Source of the DNA: Chryseobacterium sp.
Lineage (GTDB): Bacteria; Bacteroidota; Bacteroidia; Flavobacteriales; Weeksellaceae
Length of the DNA: 52,991 bases
NCBI GenBank assembly: GCA_003248755.1
Contig: QFQW01000020.1
Span: forward strand, 1 to 52,991
Reading direction: 5' to 3'
Each line of letters opens with the position of its first letter. Position 1 is the stretch's first letter. Below the pieces are notes generated by a model, which was not told the DNA's origin, searched no databases, and worked only from the letters and a program-made list of their open reading frames with translations. A program made the translations under genes and the position numbers. Below are positions 25,892 through 33,553 of the stretch, piece by piece.

Positions 25892-25938
25892 ATTATAATG
25901 ACCTTTATCTTATTTTGTGAGAAAAATAAATTAAATAG

Positions 25939-25968
25939 TTGTTTAAAAATTGGAAAATTTTATATTTG
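25939..25968 (+). promoter_or_regulatory. Promoter of the CotH-like gene
   Basis: TTG (25939-25941), 19 bases, then TATATTTG (25961-25968); the best match to the Bacteroidota promoter in the window. It ends 18 bases before the ATG. Confidence 0.7.
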
Positions 25969-25986
25969 CACACCTAAAAACTTTCC

Positions 25987-27717
25987 ATGAATAGATTTGT
26001 ATGCTTGATTTTGATTTTTTTAAGTAGTTATTTTTCAGCTTCAACAATTAAACTTCCCAAAGACAATTATAGAATTGATGAAGAAAAAAGAATAATCATC
26101 TGTAATACAGATATTACTAAATTACAATTCGACGAACAACCTATTATACTAAAAATCAATGATGTTGATTTCAAAGTTGCAGACAATATTACAACCTTGA
26201 AAGTTGGGTTAAGATATACCATAGTTGCAAGCGACGCATATTATATCCGATATTCTATTTATTTTACCAGATTACCTTTATTATATATTGATACTAACTT
26301 TGAAATCTCTGATTCTCCAAAAGTTTTATCTAGAATCAATATTGTAGAAAACAATGGAAAAATTACGGAATCCAACGCCGGAATAGAATATAGAGGTGCA
26401 ACATCTCAAGCATTTCCCAAAAAATCATTTGAAATAGAGTTTTGGAACGATACAACCGGCAATGATACCAAGGATATTACTTTGTTTGACTTGAGAGAAG
26501 ACAAAGATTGGAATATCCAAGCTATGTATAATGAAACTCTTAAAATAAATAGTTTTACAGCTTGGAAAATATGGGATAATATAAGCGAACTTTATTATAA
26601 AGAAGCTGAGCCAAAAGGAAAAACAGGAATAGGAATGAGATACACTGAAGTATTTGTAAATCAATCTTATAAAGGACTATATGCTATCACAGAAAAAATT
26701 GACAGAAAACAACTAAAACTAAAAAAAAATACCGAAACAGAAATACGGGGAGAACTATACAAAGGCGACACTTACGATGTAACTACTTATTATGAACTTC
26801 CGGCTTTTGATAATACATCCGAGACTTGGGGTGGCTTTGAATACAAATATCCGAAAGACCTCAGAGATTGGACAAACCTTTACAATTTGCACAATTTTGT
26901 GATAAATAGTGACAATGACACATTTTACTCGCAGTATAAAGAAAAATATGATTCTAATAACATTATAGATTATTTCATCTTTATGAATTTGCTGAGAGCA
27001 ATAGATAATACTGGAAAAAATATCTATACAGCTCGATACAATAAGAATGAGAAATATTTCTTTATTCCGTGGGATCTTGATGGAGTCTTTGGTAGAATTT
27101 GGGACAGCAGCATACAATATGAAACAGAAGACTTACAAATAAATGGTTTATTTAGCAGGCTTTATAATGACACAAGAGAAGACGGATTCCGATTAGACTT
27201 GAAAAACCGTTGGACAGAGTTAAGAAACAGTTCTATTACAGTAGACAAAATAATGCAGATTTTAATCGACAATTTTAATTATTTGAAAGACAATGGCGCT
27301 CTTGAAAGAGATCAAATTGCTAATTCCGGAAGCACAATCTCTTCCGAGTATGAAGAATTTGCCTACATCCAAGAATGGTTGACGAAGAGGATAGACTATC
27401 TTGATAAAACATTTGCATTTGAATCCAATGGCTCCTCTCCAACAGATGAAGATGGAGGTAAACAAAATTCAAAGTTTGTTTTATATCCTAATCCTGCAAA
27501 AAATCAAATCTATCTTGTTGACAAAATTAATAAAGCAGAGAAAACTTTTGTGGATATTCAAATTTATTCTACTGCCGGAAGACTTGTAAAAAACATTAAT
27601 CAAAATCCTATTGACCAAAGTATTTATATTGGAGACTTAGCAGATGGAAACTACATCCTGAATATTAAAACTAACCTGGATTATAAGCAGAGTTTCAAAT
27701 TAATTGTTAATAAATAA
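25987..27717 (+). CDS. CotH-kinase-like T9SS-secreted protein
   Basis: 576 residues with a signal peptide (about 1-19). The CotH-like domain covers about 110-450: I-E-Y-R-G-A-T-S-Q-x-F-P-K-K-S-F near 133-148, a D-W-N-I-Q-A-M-Y segment near 174-181, and P-W-D-L-D-G-V-F-G at 361-369, the metal/ATP-binding D-x-D-G core of CotH kinases. A T9SS type A sorting domain (about 495-576) starts LYPNPAKNQ. Spore-coat CotH phosphorylates secreted proteins; secreted bacterial relatives are of unknown substrate. This one should act outside the cell. Confidence 0.88.
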   Translation: MNRFVCLILIFLSSYFSASTIKLPKDNYRIDEEKRIIICNTDITKLQFDEQPIILKINDVDFKVADNITTLKVGLRYTIVASDAYYIRYSIYFTRLPLLYIDTNFEISDSPKVLSRINIVENNGKITESNAGIEYRGATSQAFPKKSFEIEFWNDTTGNDTKDITLFDLREDKDWNIQAMYNETLKINSFTAWKIWDNISELYYKEAEPKGKTGIGMRYTEVFVNQSYKGLYAITEKIDRKQLKLKKNTETEIRGELYKGDTYDVTTYYELPAFDNTSETWGGFEYKYPKDLRDWTNLYNLHNFVINSDNDTFYSQYKEKYDSNNIIDYFIFMNLLRAIDNTGKNIYTARYNKNEKYFFIPWDLDGVFGRIWDSSIQYETEDLQINGLFSRLYNDTREDGFRLDLKNRWTELRNSSITVDKIMQILIDNFNYLKDNGALERDQIANSGSTISSEYEEFAYIQEWLTKRIDYLDKTFAFESNGSSPTDEDGGKQNSKFVLYPNPAKNQIYLVDKINKAEKTFVDIQIYSTAGRLVKNINQNPIDQSIYIGDLADGNYILNIKTNLDYKQSFKLIVNK

Positions 27718-27720
27718 CTC

Positions 27721-27748
27721 CTTGCTTACACAAATTTCCTTAAGCAAG
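27721..27748 (+). terminator. Probable terminator of the CotH-like gene
   Basis: Perfect 8-bp stem CTTGCTTA / TAAGCAAG with a 12-base loop directly after the stop. The T-run is interrupted, so strength is uncertain. Confidence 0.5.
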
Positions 27749-27775
27749 ACATAGTTTTTATTTCATAGAATTGCT

Positions 27776-27783
27776 TATTTTTG
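27776..27783 (+). promoter_or_regulatory. Promoter -7 box almost at the lpxK start
   Basis: TATTTTTG matches TAnnTTTG and ends only 6 bases before the ATG at 27790, so the mRNA would be leaderless or nearly so. Confidence 0.5.
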
Positions 27784-27789
27784 CCACAT

Positions 27790-28815
27790 ATGAAAAGATG
27801 GTATCTCTACCCTTTTTCCTTAGGTTATCATCTCGGCACTTCTATTAGGAACCGGATGTATGATTGGGGAATTTTTTCTTCTTCGAAATTCAGAACACCA
27901 ATAATTGGTGTCGGAAACCTGTCTGTTGGAGGCAGCGGAAAGTCACCGATGGTAATGTACTTGGCAGATTATCTTTCGCGCTCATTCAGAACAGGTGTAC
28001 TTTCTCGTGGATATGGAAGAATAACAAAAGGATACGGAATTGTAAATTACGATAGTAACTACAAATTGGTTGGTGATGAACCAATGCAATTATTTGAACG
28101 CTTCCGTAATCGGTTTGTAATTGGCGTTTGCGAAGACAGAGTTTATGGTGCAAAAAAAATCATTTCCGATATGGATTTGGAAGTTTTGCTTTTGGATGAC
28201 AGCTATCAGCATCGTGCTATAAACCCCGGAATGAATCTTCTATTGACAGATTACAACGACCCTTATTTCAAAGATTTTATTCTACCCGCAGGAGATTTGC
28301 GGGAAAGCAGAAACGGAATAAGCCGCGCCAATATCATTATGGTTACGAAATGTCCAGATGATTTGACAGAAGAAAAAAAACAATATTATATCTCCAGAAT
28401 CAGACCCCAGCATTATCAGAAAGTCTTTTTCTCAGCCATTGCTTATGACGAAAACATATTGGGAATTAATAAAATAATGCCTGTTAAAAACTTGGATTAT
28501 TATGATGTTTTACTGATTACAGGAATTGCAAATCCATCTCAATTACTAAAAGAAATTTCTAAGTACAACAAAAAAATCAAACATCTGCAATACAAAGACC
28601 ATCACAACTTCACCGATGATGATATCAAAAAAATATCTGCAGAATATAAAAAACTAGGAGAATACAAATTAATTCTAACCACAGAAAAGGATTATGTTCG
28701 TCTTAAAACATTCGATTATCTGAGAGATAAAATATATTATTGGCCCATTAATGTAGAGATTGACAAGAGAGAAGATTTTAACAAAATCATTCAGAATTAT
28801 GTTAGAAAAGTATAA
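27790..28815 (+). CDS. lpxK: Tetraacyldisaccharide 4'-kinase
   Basis: 341 residues. It phosphorylates the 4' position of the lipid A disaccharide at the inner membrane. Key features are the N-terminal amphipathic YPFSLGYHLGTSIRN, the P-loop G-N-L-S-V-G-G-S-G-K-S-P at 42-53, and D-D-S-Y-Q-H-R (about 137-143), the D-D-x-x-Q-H catalytic motif. Late in the protein is T-T-E-K-D-Y-V-R-L. The frame's earlier TTG at 27781 is inside the -7 box, so ATG 27790 is the start. The purine nucleoside phosphorylase gene overlaps its last 17 bases. Confidence 0.93.
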   Translation: MKRWYLYPFSLGYHLGTSIRNRMYDWGIFSSSKFRTPIIGVGNLSVGGSGKSPMVMYLADYLSRSFRTGVLSRGYGRITKGYGIVNYDSNYKLVGDEPMQLFERFRNRFVIGVCEDRVYGAKKIISDMDLEVLLLDDSYQHRAINPGMNLLLTDYNDPYFKDFILPAGDLRESRNGISRANIIMVTKCPDDLTEEKKQYYISRIRPQHYQKVFFSAIAYDENILGINKIMPVKNLDYYDVLLITGIANPSQLLKEISKYNKKIKHLQYKDHHNFTDDDIKKISAEYKKLGEYKLILTTEKDYVRLKTFDYLRDKIYYWPINVEIDKREDFNKIIQNYVRKV

Positions 28816-29614
28816 AGAAACCACTGAGTTTATTAAGAATATTATTGGAGAAACACCAGATTTTGCAATAGTTTTAGGTTCTGGTCTTGGAAAGCTTCAA
28901 TACGAGGTAGAAGCCATTCATATTTTGGATTATAAAGACATTCCTAATTTTCCTCAGACAACTGTTGTAGGTCATGGTGGAAAACTAATCTATGGAATCC
29001 TCGAAGGCAAAAAAGTTCTGATGATGAGCGGACGCTTTCATTATTATGAAGGCCATTCTATCGAAACTGTAACTTTTCCTTTTAGAGTTTTTCATTTGTT
29101 AGGAATCAAAAATCTGATTCTTTCTAATGCAGCTGGTGGTGTGAATCCAAACTTCAAAGTGGCTGATGTGATGATTCTGACAGACCATATCAATATGATG
29201 CCGGAACATCCTTTGAGAGGAAGAAACATAGATGAATTAGGCCCTCGTTTCGTGGATATGAGCGAACCTTACAATCGTAAAATGATTGAATTGGCTAAAA
29301 ATATTGCAACTCAAGAAAACATTGACTTAAAAGAAGGTGTTTATGTGGCTTTGACAGGACCAACTTTTGAAACACCTGCAGAATACGGAATGGTAAGAGC
29401 CATTGGAGGTGATGCTGTTGGAATGAGTACAGTTCCTGAAGTAATCGTAGCAAAACATCAGGGAATGGATTGTTTTTGTCTTTCGATTATTACAGATTTG
29501 GGAGGACCAGAAATTTCATTTGCCGTTTCTCATGAAGAAGTTCTTGAAGCTGCAAATAAAGCAATGCCAAATGTGATTAAAATTGTAAAAGGACTTGTCA
29601 AAGATTACAATTAA
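28799..29614 (+). CDS. Purine-nucleoside phosphorylase
   Basis: 271 residues from ATG at 28799, overlapping lpxK by 17 bases. It has I-V-L-G-S-G-L-G-K-L (phosphate-binding loop, about 21-30), T-V-V-G-H-G-G (about 55-61), the central L-I-L-S-N-A-A-G-G-V-N and T-D-H-I-N-M-M-P, and Y-V-A-L-T-G-P-T-F-E-T-P-A-E with the purine-site Glu. Trimeric class I PNP splits inosine/guanosine with phosphate for purine salvage. The overlap implies translation coupled to lpxK. I do not give a symbol because punA, deoD and xapA usage differs. Confidence 0.9.
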   Translation: MLEKYKETTEFIKNIIGETPDFAIVLGSGLGKLQYEVEAIHILDYKDIPNFPQTTVVGHGGKLIYGILEGKKVLMMSGRFHYYEGHSIETVTFPFRVFHLLGIKNLILSNAAGGVNPNFKVADVMILTDHINMMPEHPLRGRNIDELGPRFVDMSEPYNRKMIELAKNIATQENIDLKEGVYVALTGPTFETPAEYGMVRAIGGDAVGMSTVPEVIVAKHQGMDCFCLSIITDLGGPEISFAVSHEEVLEAANKAMPNVIKIVKGLVKDYN

Positions 29615-29624
29615 ATAAAAAATT

Positions 29625-29653
29625 AAAAATCCTCAGAAATTCTGAGGATTTTT
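29625..29653. terminator. Bidirectional terminator
   Basis: 13-bp perfect stem (AAAAATCCTCAGA / TCTGAGGATTTTT) with a 3-base loop between the convergent PNP gene and the DOMON operon. Confidence 0.85.
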
Positions 29654-29665
29654 CGTTAGTTTTTG

Positions 29666-30412
29666 TTAGTTCTTAATTATTTTCTCATAACTCTTCGAGC
29701 CGTCTATATTTTCAAATTCGATGAAATAGAAACCTTTTGTCAACTGAGAAACATCCATTGTTGCAACAGATTTCCGAGATAGAACCTGCTTCCCTGTAGA
29801 ATCATAAATTTTAAGCGAATTGACCTTATCCGAATTGGTAATATTCAAAACATCTTTTACAGGATTTGGATAAATGCCAACTCTCTTCGCAGAAGCATTA
29901 GCATCATCAACTGCCAAAGAAGGAGACAATGTCAAGGTTGCGTAATCTTTGTTTCCTGCTCCGTGATAAGCCAAACTCGTAGAAGTCCCTTTGCCATAGA
30001 AGATGGGAAGAGTGCCTGCAGAATTGGTAAAAGCAAAATCACCTGCGCCACCTGCAAGTGTCCTTCTGACAACCAAAGTTCTTGTACCAGCAGAAACAGT
30101 ATTGGAAAGTTCCGTCCAATTTTGTGCAGCATCTGCGGAAGGAGTTACACCAACACCGTTGAAAGTGTAATCCCTGTTTGCTGTACTGTTATAAATGAAT
30201 CCGTCAGCACCGGCTTTCATTCCCTCATCACTAAAACCAATTCCCAGCCAACTCGTACTGCTCCCCGTAAGTGTCATTGTAACATTGGTCGCATCAGTAT
30301 CAATTTTTATTGTCATTGCTGTAGTTGGCAGACTGACAACTCCAGTAGAAAATTGAGAAAACATAGTTCCGCCAATCAGTAGCGGAAGCATCTTCAGTAA
30401 GTTTTTTGCCAT
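29666..30412 (-). CDS. T9SS-secreted DOMON-domain protein, likely haem-binding
   Basis: 248 residues. A signal peptide (about 1-20) is followed by a DOMON beta-sandwich (about 22-165) with S-W-L-G-I-G-F-S (55-61), G-M-K-A-G-A-D-G-F (64-72) and a late A-Y-H-G-A-G (148-153). In haem-binding DOMON domains (cellobiose dehydrogenase type) the axial ligands are a Met in the G-M-x-x-A-D segment and a late His; Met65 and His150 occupy those places. The T9SS type A sorting domain (about 170-248) starts I-Y-P-N-P-V-K-D. So this may be a surface b-type cytochrome. It is last in the operon read from 32704, four bases after the ankyrin gene. Confidence 0.85.
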   Translation of the reverse strand: MAKNLLKMLPLLIGGTMFSQFSTGVVSLPTTAMTIKIDTDATNVTMTLTGSSTSWLGIGFSDEGMKAGADGFIYNSTANRDYTFNGVGVTPSADAAQNWTELSNTVSAGTRTLVVRRTLAGGAGDFAFTNSAGTLPIFYGKGTSTSLAYHGAGNKDYATLTLSPSLAVDDANASAKRVGIYPNPVKDVLNITNSDKVNSLKIYDSTGKQVLSRKSVATMDVSQLTKGFYFIEFENIDGSKSYEKIIKN

Positions 30413-30416
30413 ATTT

Positions 30417-30935
30417 TTAATGTTTTAGAAGATTAATTAATTCGTTATTATTAGATTTTAAAGCATACTCAAAAGCAGAAACTCCCATGGAGTCTTTTAT
30501 ATTGACATCAGCTTTATTTTTCAGCAAGATGCTTACAAGTTCCATGTTATTCCTTTTCACTGCCCACAAAAGCGGTGTGTTTCCAAAAGAGTCCTGAATA
30601 TTGGGATTGGCATTTTTCGACAGCATTTTTTCCACAAGCTCCTTGTTATAATTAATACATAATGAAGACAGTGCCGTTCCTTCCTGACTTACATAATTCA
30701 AATCTTTTACGTTATCAATCAGATATTTTGCAACCTCCGTATTACCTCTGTAACAGGCCAAAATCAAAGGTGTGAAACCTCTTTCATTTTTAGAATTAAT
30801 GATATCCGGATTTTGGCTCACCAAGGTTTTCATTTCGTCAAGCGTTCCACTTCTTGCAATATCAAAAACGTTTTTGGTTTGAGAAAAACCCAATCCAAAA
30901 ATCATTAATATAAGTATTGTAAAATATTGTTTCAT
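30417..30935 (-). CDS. Exported ankyrin-repeat protein
   Basis: 172 residues with a signal peptide (ending LGFSQ, residue 19) and about four ankyrin repeats over 25-172 (for example G-F-T-P-L-I-L-A-C-Y-R-G-N and F-G-N-T-P-L-L-W-A-V-K-R-N). Its start ATG overlaps the YceI stop as TAATG, a sign of coupled translation. Periplasmic ankyrin proteins often accompany redox enzymes (for example AnkB next to catalase in Pseudomonas), so a scaffolding or protective role in this redox operon is a reasonable inference. Confidence 0.85.
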   Translation of the reverse strand: MKQYFTILILMIFGLGFSQTKNVFDIARSGTLDEMKTLVSQNPDIINSKNERGFTPLILACYRGNTEVAKYLIDNVKDLNYVSQEGTALSSLCINYNKELVEKMLSKNANPNIQDSFGNTPLLWAVKRNNMELVSILLKNKADVNIKDSMGVSAFEYALKSNNNELINLLKH

Positions 30936-31477
30936 TATTTCTGGAGTAAAAAGTTATAATTGACATTTACATTTTCAGCCACTTTTGCTGCTACCATTTT
31001 TGGAATTTTCACTTTATAATCTGCAGTTTTAGCAACAAATTTTCCCTGAACAATAATCTTGTCATCTTTTAGGTAAACATTAGCAGTTGATTGAACTGTG
31101 TTGTCAACACCATGAAAATTCAATGTCCCGGAAATGGTATAAGCTTTCGGTTTCGCTGACAAATCTTTTTTATCAAAATTCAGGATTTTACCCTTGAAAC
31201 TTGTCTTGGGATACTTAGCAGATTCTGCATAATTTTCATTAAAATGTTCCTGCATCAGGCTGGATTTAAAAGTAAATCCATTCACCATTGCAAGCGATGC
31301 AATATTGCCAGTATCTGCGTTTAGTATTGCTGTCGAGTTATTATTCTCAGCATACACATCTTCAAACAACGGAACCGATGCTTCGAAAGTAATCTTACCT
31401 GTTTTGGTGGAATATTTTTGAGCAAAAGCAAAATTCGTTGTTAGAATCAAACCCGTTAAAAAAACTAAAATTTTCAT
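30935..31477 (-). CDS. Exported YceI-family protein
   Basis: 180 residues with a signal peptide (ending NFAFAQ). The YceI lipocalin-like barrel follows, with F-E-A-S-V-P (about 29-34), L-M-Q-E-H-F-N-E-N-Y-A-E-S-A-K-Y-P-K-T-S-F-K-G in pieces over 73-95, and I-S-G-T-L-N-F-H-G-V (about 115-124). YceI proteins bind isoprenoid-like lipids such as polyprenyl quinones. Here, with cytochrome c, DOMON and barrel genes, binding of quinone or a related redox lipid is attractive but unproven. A second YceI at 42506-43015 lacks a signal peptide. Confidence 0.88.
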   Translation of the reverse strand: MKILVFLTGLILTTNFAFAQKYSTKTGKITFEASVPLFEDVYAENNNSTAILNADTGNIASLAMVNGFTFKSSLMQEHFNENYAESAKYPKTSFKGKILNFDKKDLSAKPKAYTISGTLNFHGVDNTVQSTANVYLKDDKIIVQGKFVAKTADYKVKIPKMVAAKVAENVNVNYNFLLQK

Positions 31478-31495
31478 TTTTCCTTTATTTATTAA

Positions 31496-31855
31496 TTAGT
31501 TTTCAAGCAATCCATCTGATTTCCATTTGATAATCATATTGATATTATCCTGAGACAATGTCCCGCCTTGAGGCATTTTTAAAGGGTCGCCATTAGCTCT
31601 TTGGATTCTGTCCAGGATATTGTCAATCGAATTTTTTACCGCAGCATAATCTGTCAATGGAAAATAAGGATTAGAGCCTGTTGCTGAATGACAAACTACA
31701 CAATTGTTATCTATAATTGTTTTCACATTTTTGTTGTAAGTAACGGTTTCTGTAATTGGCTTGACATCAGAAATCTCTTCATAAGTTTTTGTATCGCAAC
31801 TCATTAATACTAGAAATCCCAAAACCGGAACGAATAATTTTATTGTATTTTTCAT
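31496..31855 (-). CDS. Monohaem cytochrome c lipoprotein
   Basis: 119 residues from ATG at 31855; an alternative in-frame ATG at 31864 touches the previous stop. A lipobox L-M-S-C20 makes it a lipoprotein. The c-type haem site is C52-V-V-C55-H56 and Met94 in L-K-M-P-Q-G-G is the likely distal ligand; the end, I-N-M-I-I-K-W-K-S-D-G, is typical of small cytochromes anchored in Bacteroidota envelopes. It should carry electrons in the periplasm or at the outer membrane. It sits between the DUF5777 barrel and YceI genes in one operon. Confidence 0.88.
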   Translation of the reverse strand: MKNTIKLFVPVLGFLVLMSCDTKTYEEISDVKPITETVTYNKNVKTIIDNNCVVCHSATGSNPYFPLTDYAAVKNSIDNILDRIQRANGDPLKMPQGGTLSQDNINMIIKWKSDGLLEN

Positions 31856-31864
31856 AATCAGCAT

Positions 31865-32704
31865 TTAAAAAACTCTGTAAAGATTAAATCCAAAGAAGAA
31901 ATGTCCTTTCCCCCAATCACCTGTCGCGTTGCTTATATAACCGGTTTCCGTGTTGGCCTGGGAATTACTGAAGACAAGCTGGAAAACGTGTCCGCCCGTA
32001 TCAATGTCCATTCCTACAGATAAAGGATTTTTGTAGAAATTTTTATCCTCGAAGTTGTAGAAATATTCTGCATTGATAGAAACCCTTTTCGATATCTTGT
32101 ATCGACCTCCCAGACCTGTTGAGAAAAGGTTTTTACTATCGATAGTGGGTTCTATAAGATTTTTATGAATATAGCTGGGCATTAACTGCAAAGTCAGATT
32201 TTCTGTGAATCTCCTGGAAATCAATAATTGTGATAAATAGGCAAATCTATCCGTGAATTCGAGTTTTGGAAAATTATCTTTTTTAATTTCCGAATTGATG
32301 TCCAAAACATTGTAACCAACGATATCAAACGGCGACTCCTTTTCCTGTTTGAAGAGTCTGTATTTTGCACCAAACTCATAGGTTTTTTGGTATGTATGTC
32401 TTGAAAAACTCAGCGCAATCCAATCTCTTAATCCATAAATCACACCTAATTTTGTGGTCGCATTGTCCAGACCGAAGAAATTTTTGAAGCCATCACTCAC
32501 ATCTCCGAACCTATGAGAGATGTCAAGATAAAATTCTTTTTTTGCAGGTAATTTTGTAGATTGTGCTGTTACAACCTGCAATGCTTTGAAGCTGGGAGAA
32601 TAGGGTGCTTCGTTTTTTACAGTATCGATTTCTTTTAACAAATCGTCCTGTGCATAGGAGAAAATCAGAATGAATAAAGAGATAAATGATAGAAGTTTTG
32701 ACAT
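31865..32704 (-). CDS. DUF5777-family outer-membrane barrel protein
   Basis: 279 residues with a signal peptide (ending FSYAQ) and a beta-barrel-like pattern of alternating strands. Characteristic pieces are F-Y-L-D-I-S-H-R-F-G-D-V-S-D-G (about 57-71), F-F-G-L-D-N-A-T-T-K-L-G (about 75-86) and a terminal aromatic F (…NLYRVF). DUF5777 barrels are seen beside cytochrome c and YceI genes in other Bacteroidota, as far as I recall. The function is unknown; a porin or a sheath for the cytochrome is possible. It is the first gene of the operon after the Crp/Fnr gene. Confidence 0.85.
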   Translation of the reverse strand: MSKLLSFISLFILIFSYAQDDLLKEIDTVKNEAPYSPSFKALQVVTAQSTKLPAKKEFYLDISHRFGDVSDGFKNFFGLDNATTKLGVIYGLRDWIALSFSRHTYQKTYEFGAKYRLFKQEKESPFDIVGYNVLDINSEIKKDNFPKLEFTDRFAYLSQLLISRRFTENLTLQLMPSYIHKNLIEPTIDSKNLFSTGLGGRYKISKRVSINAEYFYNFEDKNFYKNPLSVGMDIDTGGHVFQLVFSNSQANTETGYISNATGDWGKGHFFFGFNLYRVF

Positions 32705-32718
32705 ATAACCTTTTTATT

Positions 32719-32726
32719 CAAAATTA
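32719..32726 (-). promoter_or_regulatory. Possible -7 box of the redox operon
   Basis: Minus-strand TAATTTTG, 14 bases before the DUF5777 ATG. The 55-base gap after the Crp/Fnr gene also holds that gene's terminator, so this is probably a separate promoter. I see no clear Crp-type palindrome. Confidence 0.45.
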
Positions 32727-32747
32727 TGATGTCTGCATACAAAAAAA

Positions 32748-32765
32748 CGGTGACTAAAGTCACCG
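32748..32765 (-). terminator. Terminator of the Crp/Fnr gene
   Basis: Stem CGGTGAC / GTCACCG with a 4-base loop and seven T on the minus strand. The stop codon lies inside the stem. Confidence 0.85.
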
Positions 32766-33395
32766 CTTTTCAATTATTTCTATTCCTGATGGACTTTGTG
32801 TAATCAATCCTTCTTTTTCAAATTTTTTCAGAATACGGCTGACCACTTCTCTTGCCGTTCCCAATTCATCAGCAATCTTCTTGTGGGAAACCTTTACAGC
32901 ATTCGCTCCACTTCTTCTGGTTCTTTCGTGGAGATATTCCAATACTCTGTGGTCCAGCTTTTGGAAAACAATTTTATTGATTGTTTCCATCATAAACTTA
33001 TATCGGGAATCATATTCCATGAAGAACATTTGGTTCAATCGAGGATAGGTTTGCAGCCAAACAAGGAATTGCGGAACGGGAAGCAGCAAAATGTCAGATT
33101 TTTCTTCCGTGACAGCATATATTCTGCTCACCTTATCCGTAAAAATTGTGGAAAACGTCATGATACAGCTCTCGCCAGGCGATATATAATAGTAGACGAG
33201 CTCTTTCCCGTCATTCAAATTATAAACCTTTACCGAACCTTTTACAAGTATGGGAATAAATTTCACCTTATCACCTTCAGCAATCAGTTCCTGTTTGGCA
33301 TTGACCGAGGTAAAAATCCCATGCTCTTTGAGTTCCTGATAAAAACCATCATCAAATTTTTCAAATTTTCTTTTGATGAAATCCGAGTTCCCCAT
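32760..33395 (-). CDS. Crp/Fnr-family transcriptional regulator
   Basis: 211 residues: a cyclic-nucleotide-binding-like barrel (about 15-125, with I-L-V-K-G-S-V-K-V-Y), a dimer helix (about 125-150), and a winged helix with V-S-H-K-K-I-A-D-E-L-G-T-A-R-E-V-V-S-R-I-L-K-K-F in pieces over 170-192. Only one cysteine is present (Cys77), so it cannot bind an FNR-type 4Fe-4S cluster; the signal may be haem/NO, a nucleotide or another ligand. It lies just upstream of the DUF5777 redox operon, in the same direction, and is its likely regulator. Confidence 0.85.
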   Translation of the reverse strand: MGNSDFIKRKFEKFDDGFYQELKEHGIFTSVNAKQELIAEGDKVKFIPILVKGSVKVYNLNDGKELVYYYISPGESCIMTFSTIFTDKVSRIYAVTEEKSDILLLPVPQFLVWLQTYPRLNQMFFMEYDSRYKFMMETINKIVFQKLDHRVLEYLHERTRRSGANAVKVSHKKIADELGTAREVVSRILKKFEKEGLITQSPSGIEIIEKR

Positions 33396-33524
33396 TAATA
33401 ATTTTTATTCAAAATTAAATATATTTTGACAATTCCAATGAAATTGAAAACAATTTTAATAATATTCTATGGATTAAACATTTTTTTCGATAACAACCAC
33501 TAACTTACTTATTCGGTATTATTC

Positions 33525-33539
33525 ATTAACTTCGTTAAT
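33525..33539 (+). promoter_or_regulatory. Palindrome overlapping a weak promoter
   Basis: ATTAAC / GTTAAT around 3 bases, overlapping TAACTTCG (33527-33534), one mismatch from TAnnTTTG, 19 bases before the TlpA-like ATG. The gap to the divergent Crp/Fnr gene (33396-33553) holds nothing else clear. Confidence 0.35.
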
Positions 33540-33553
33540 CTAAAATTTAAAAA

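Noticed and set aside
32705..32759. FNR box (TTGAT-N4-ATCAA) before the redox operon
   Set aside because: No such palindrome is visible in this gap or in 33396-33553.
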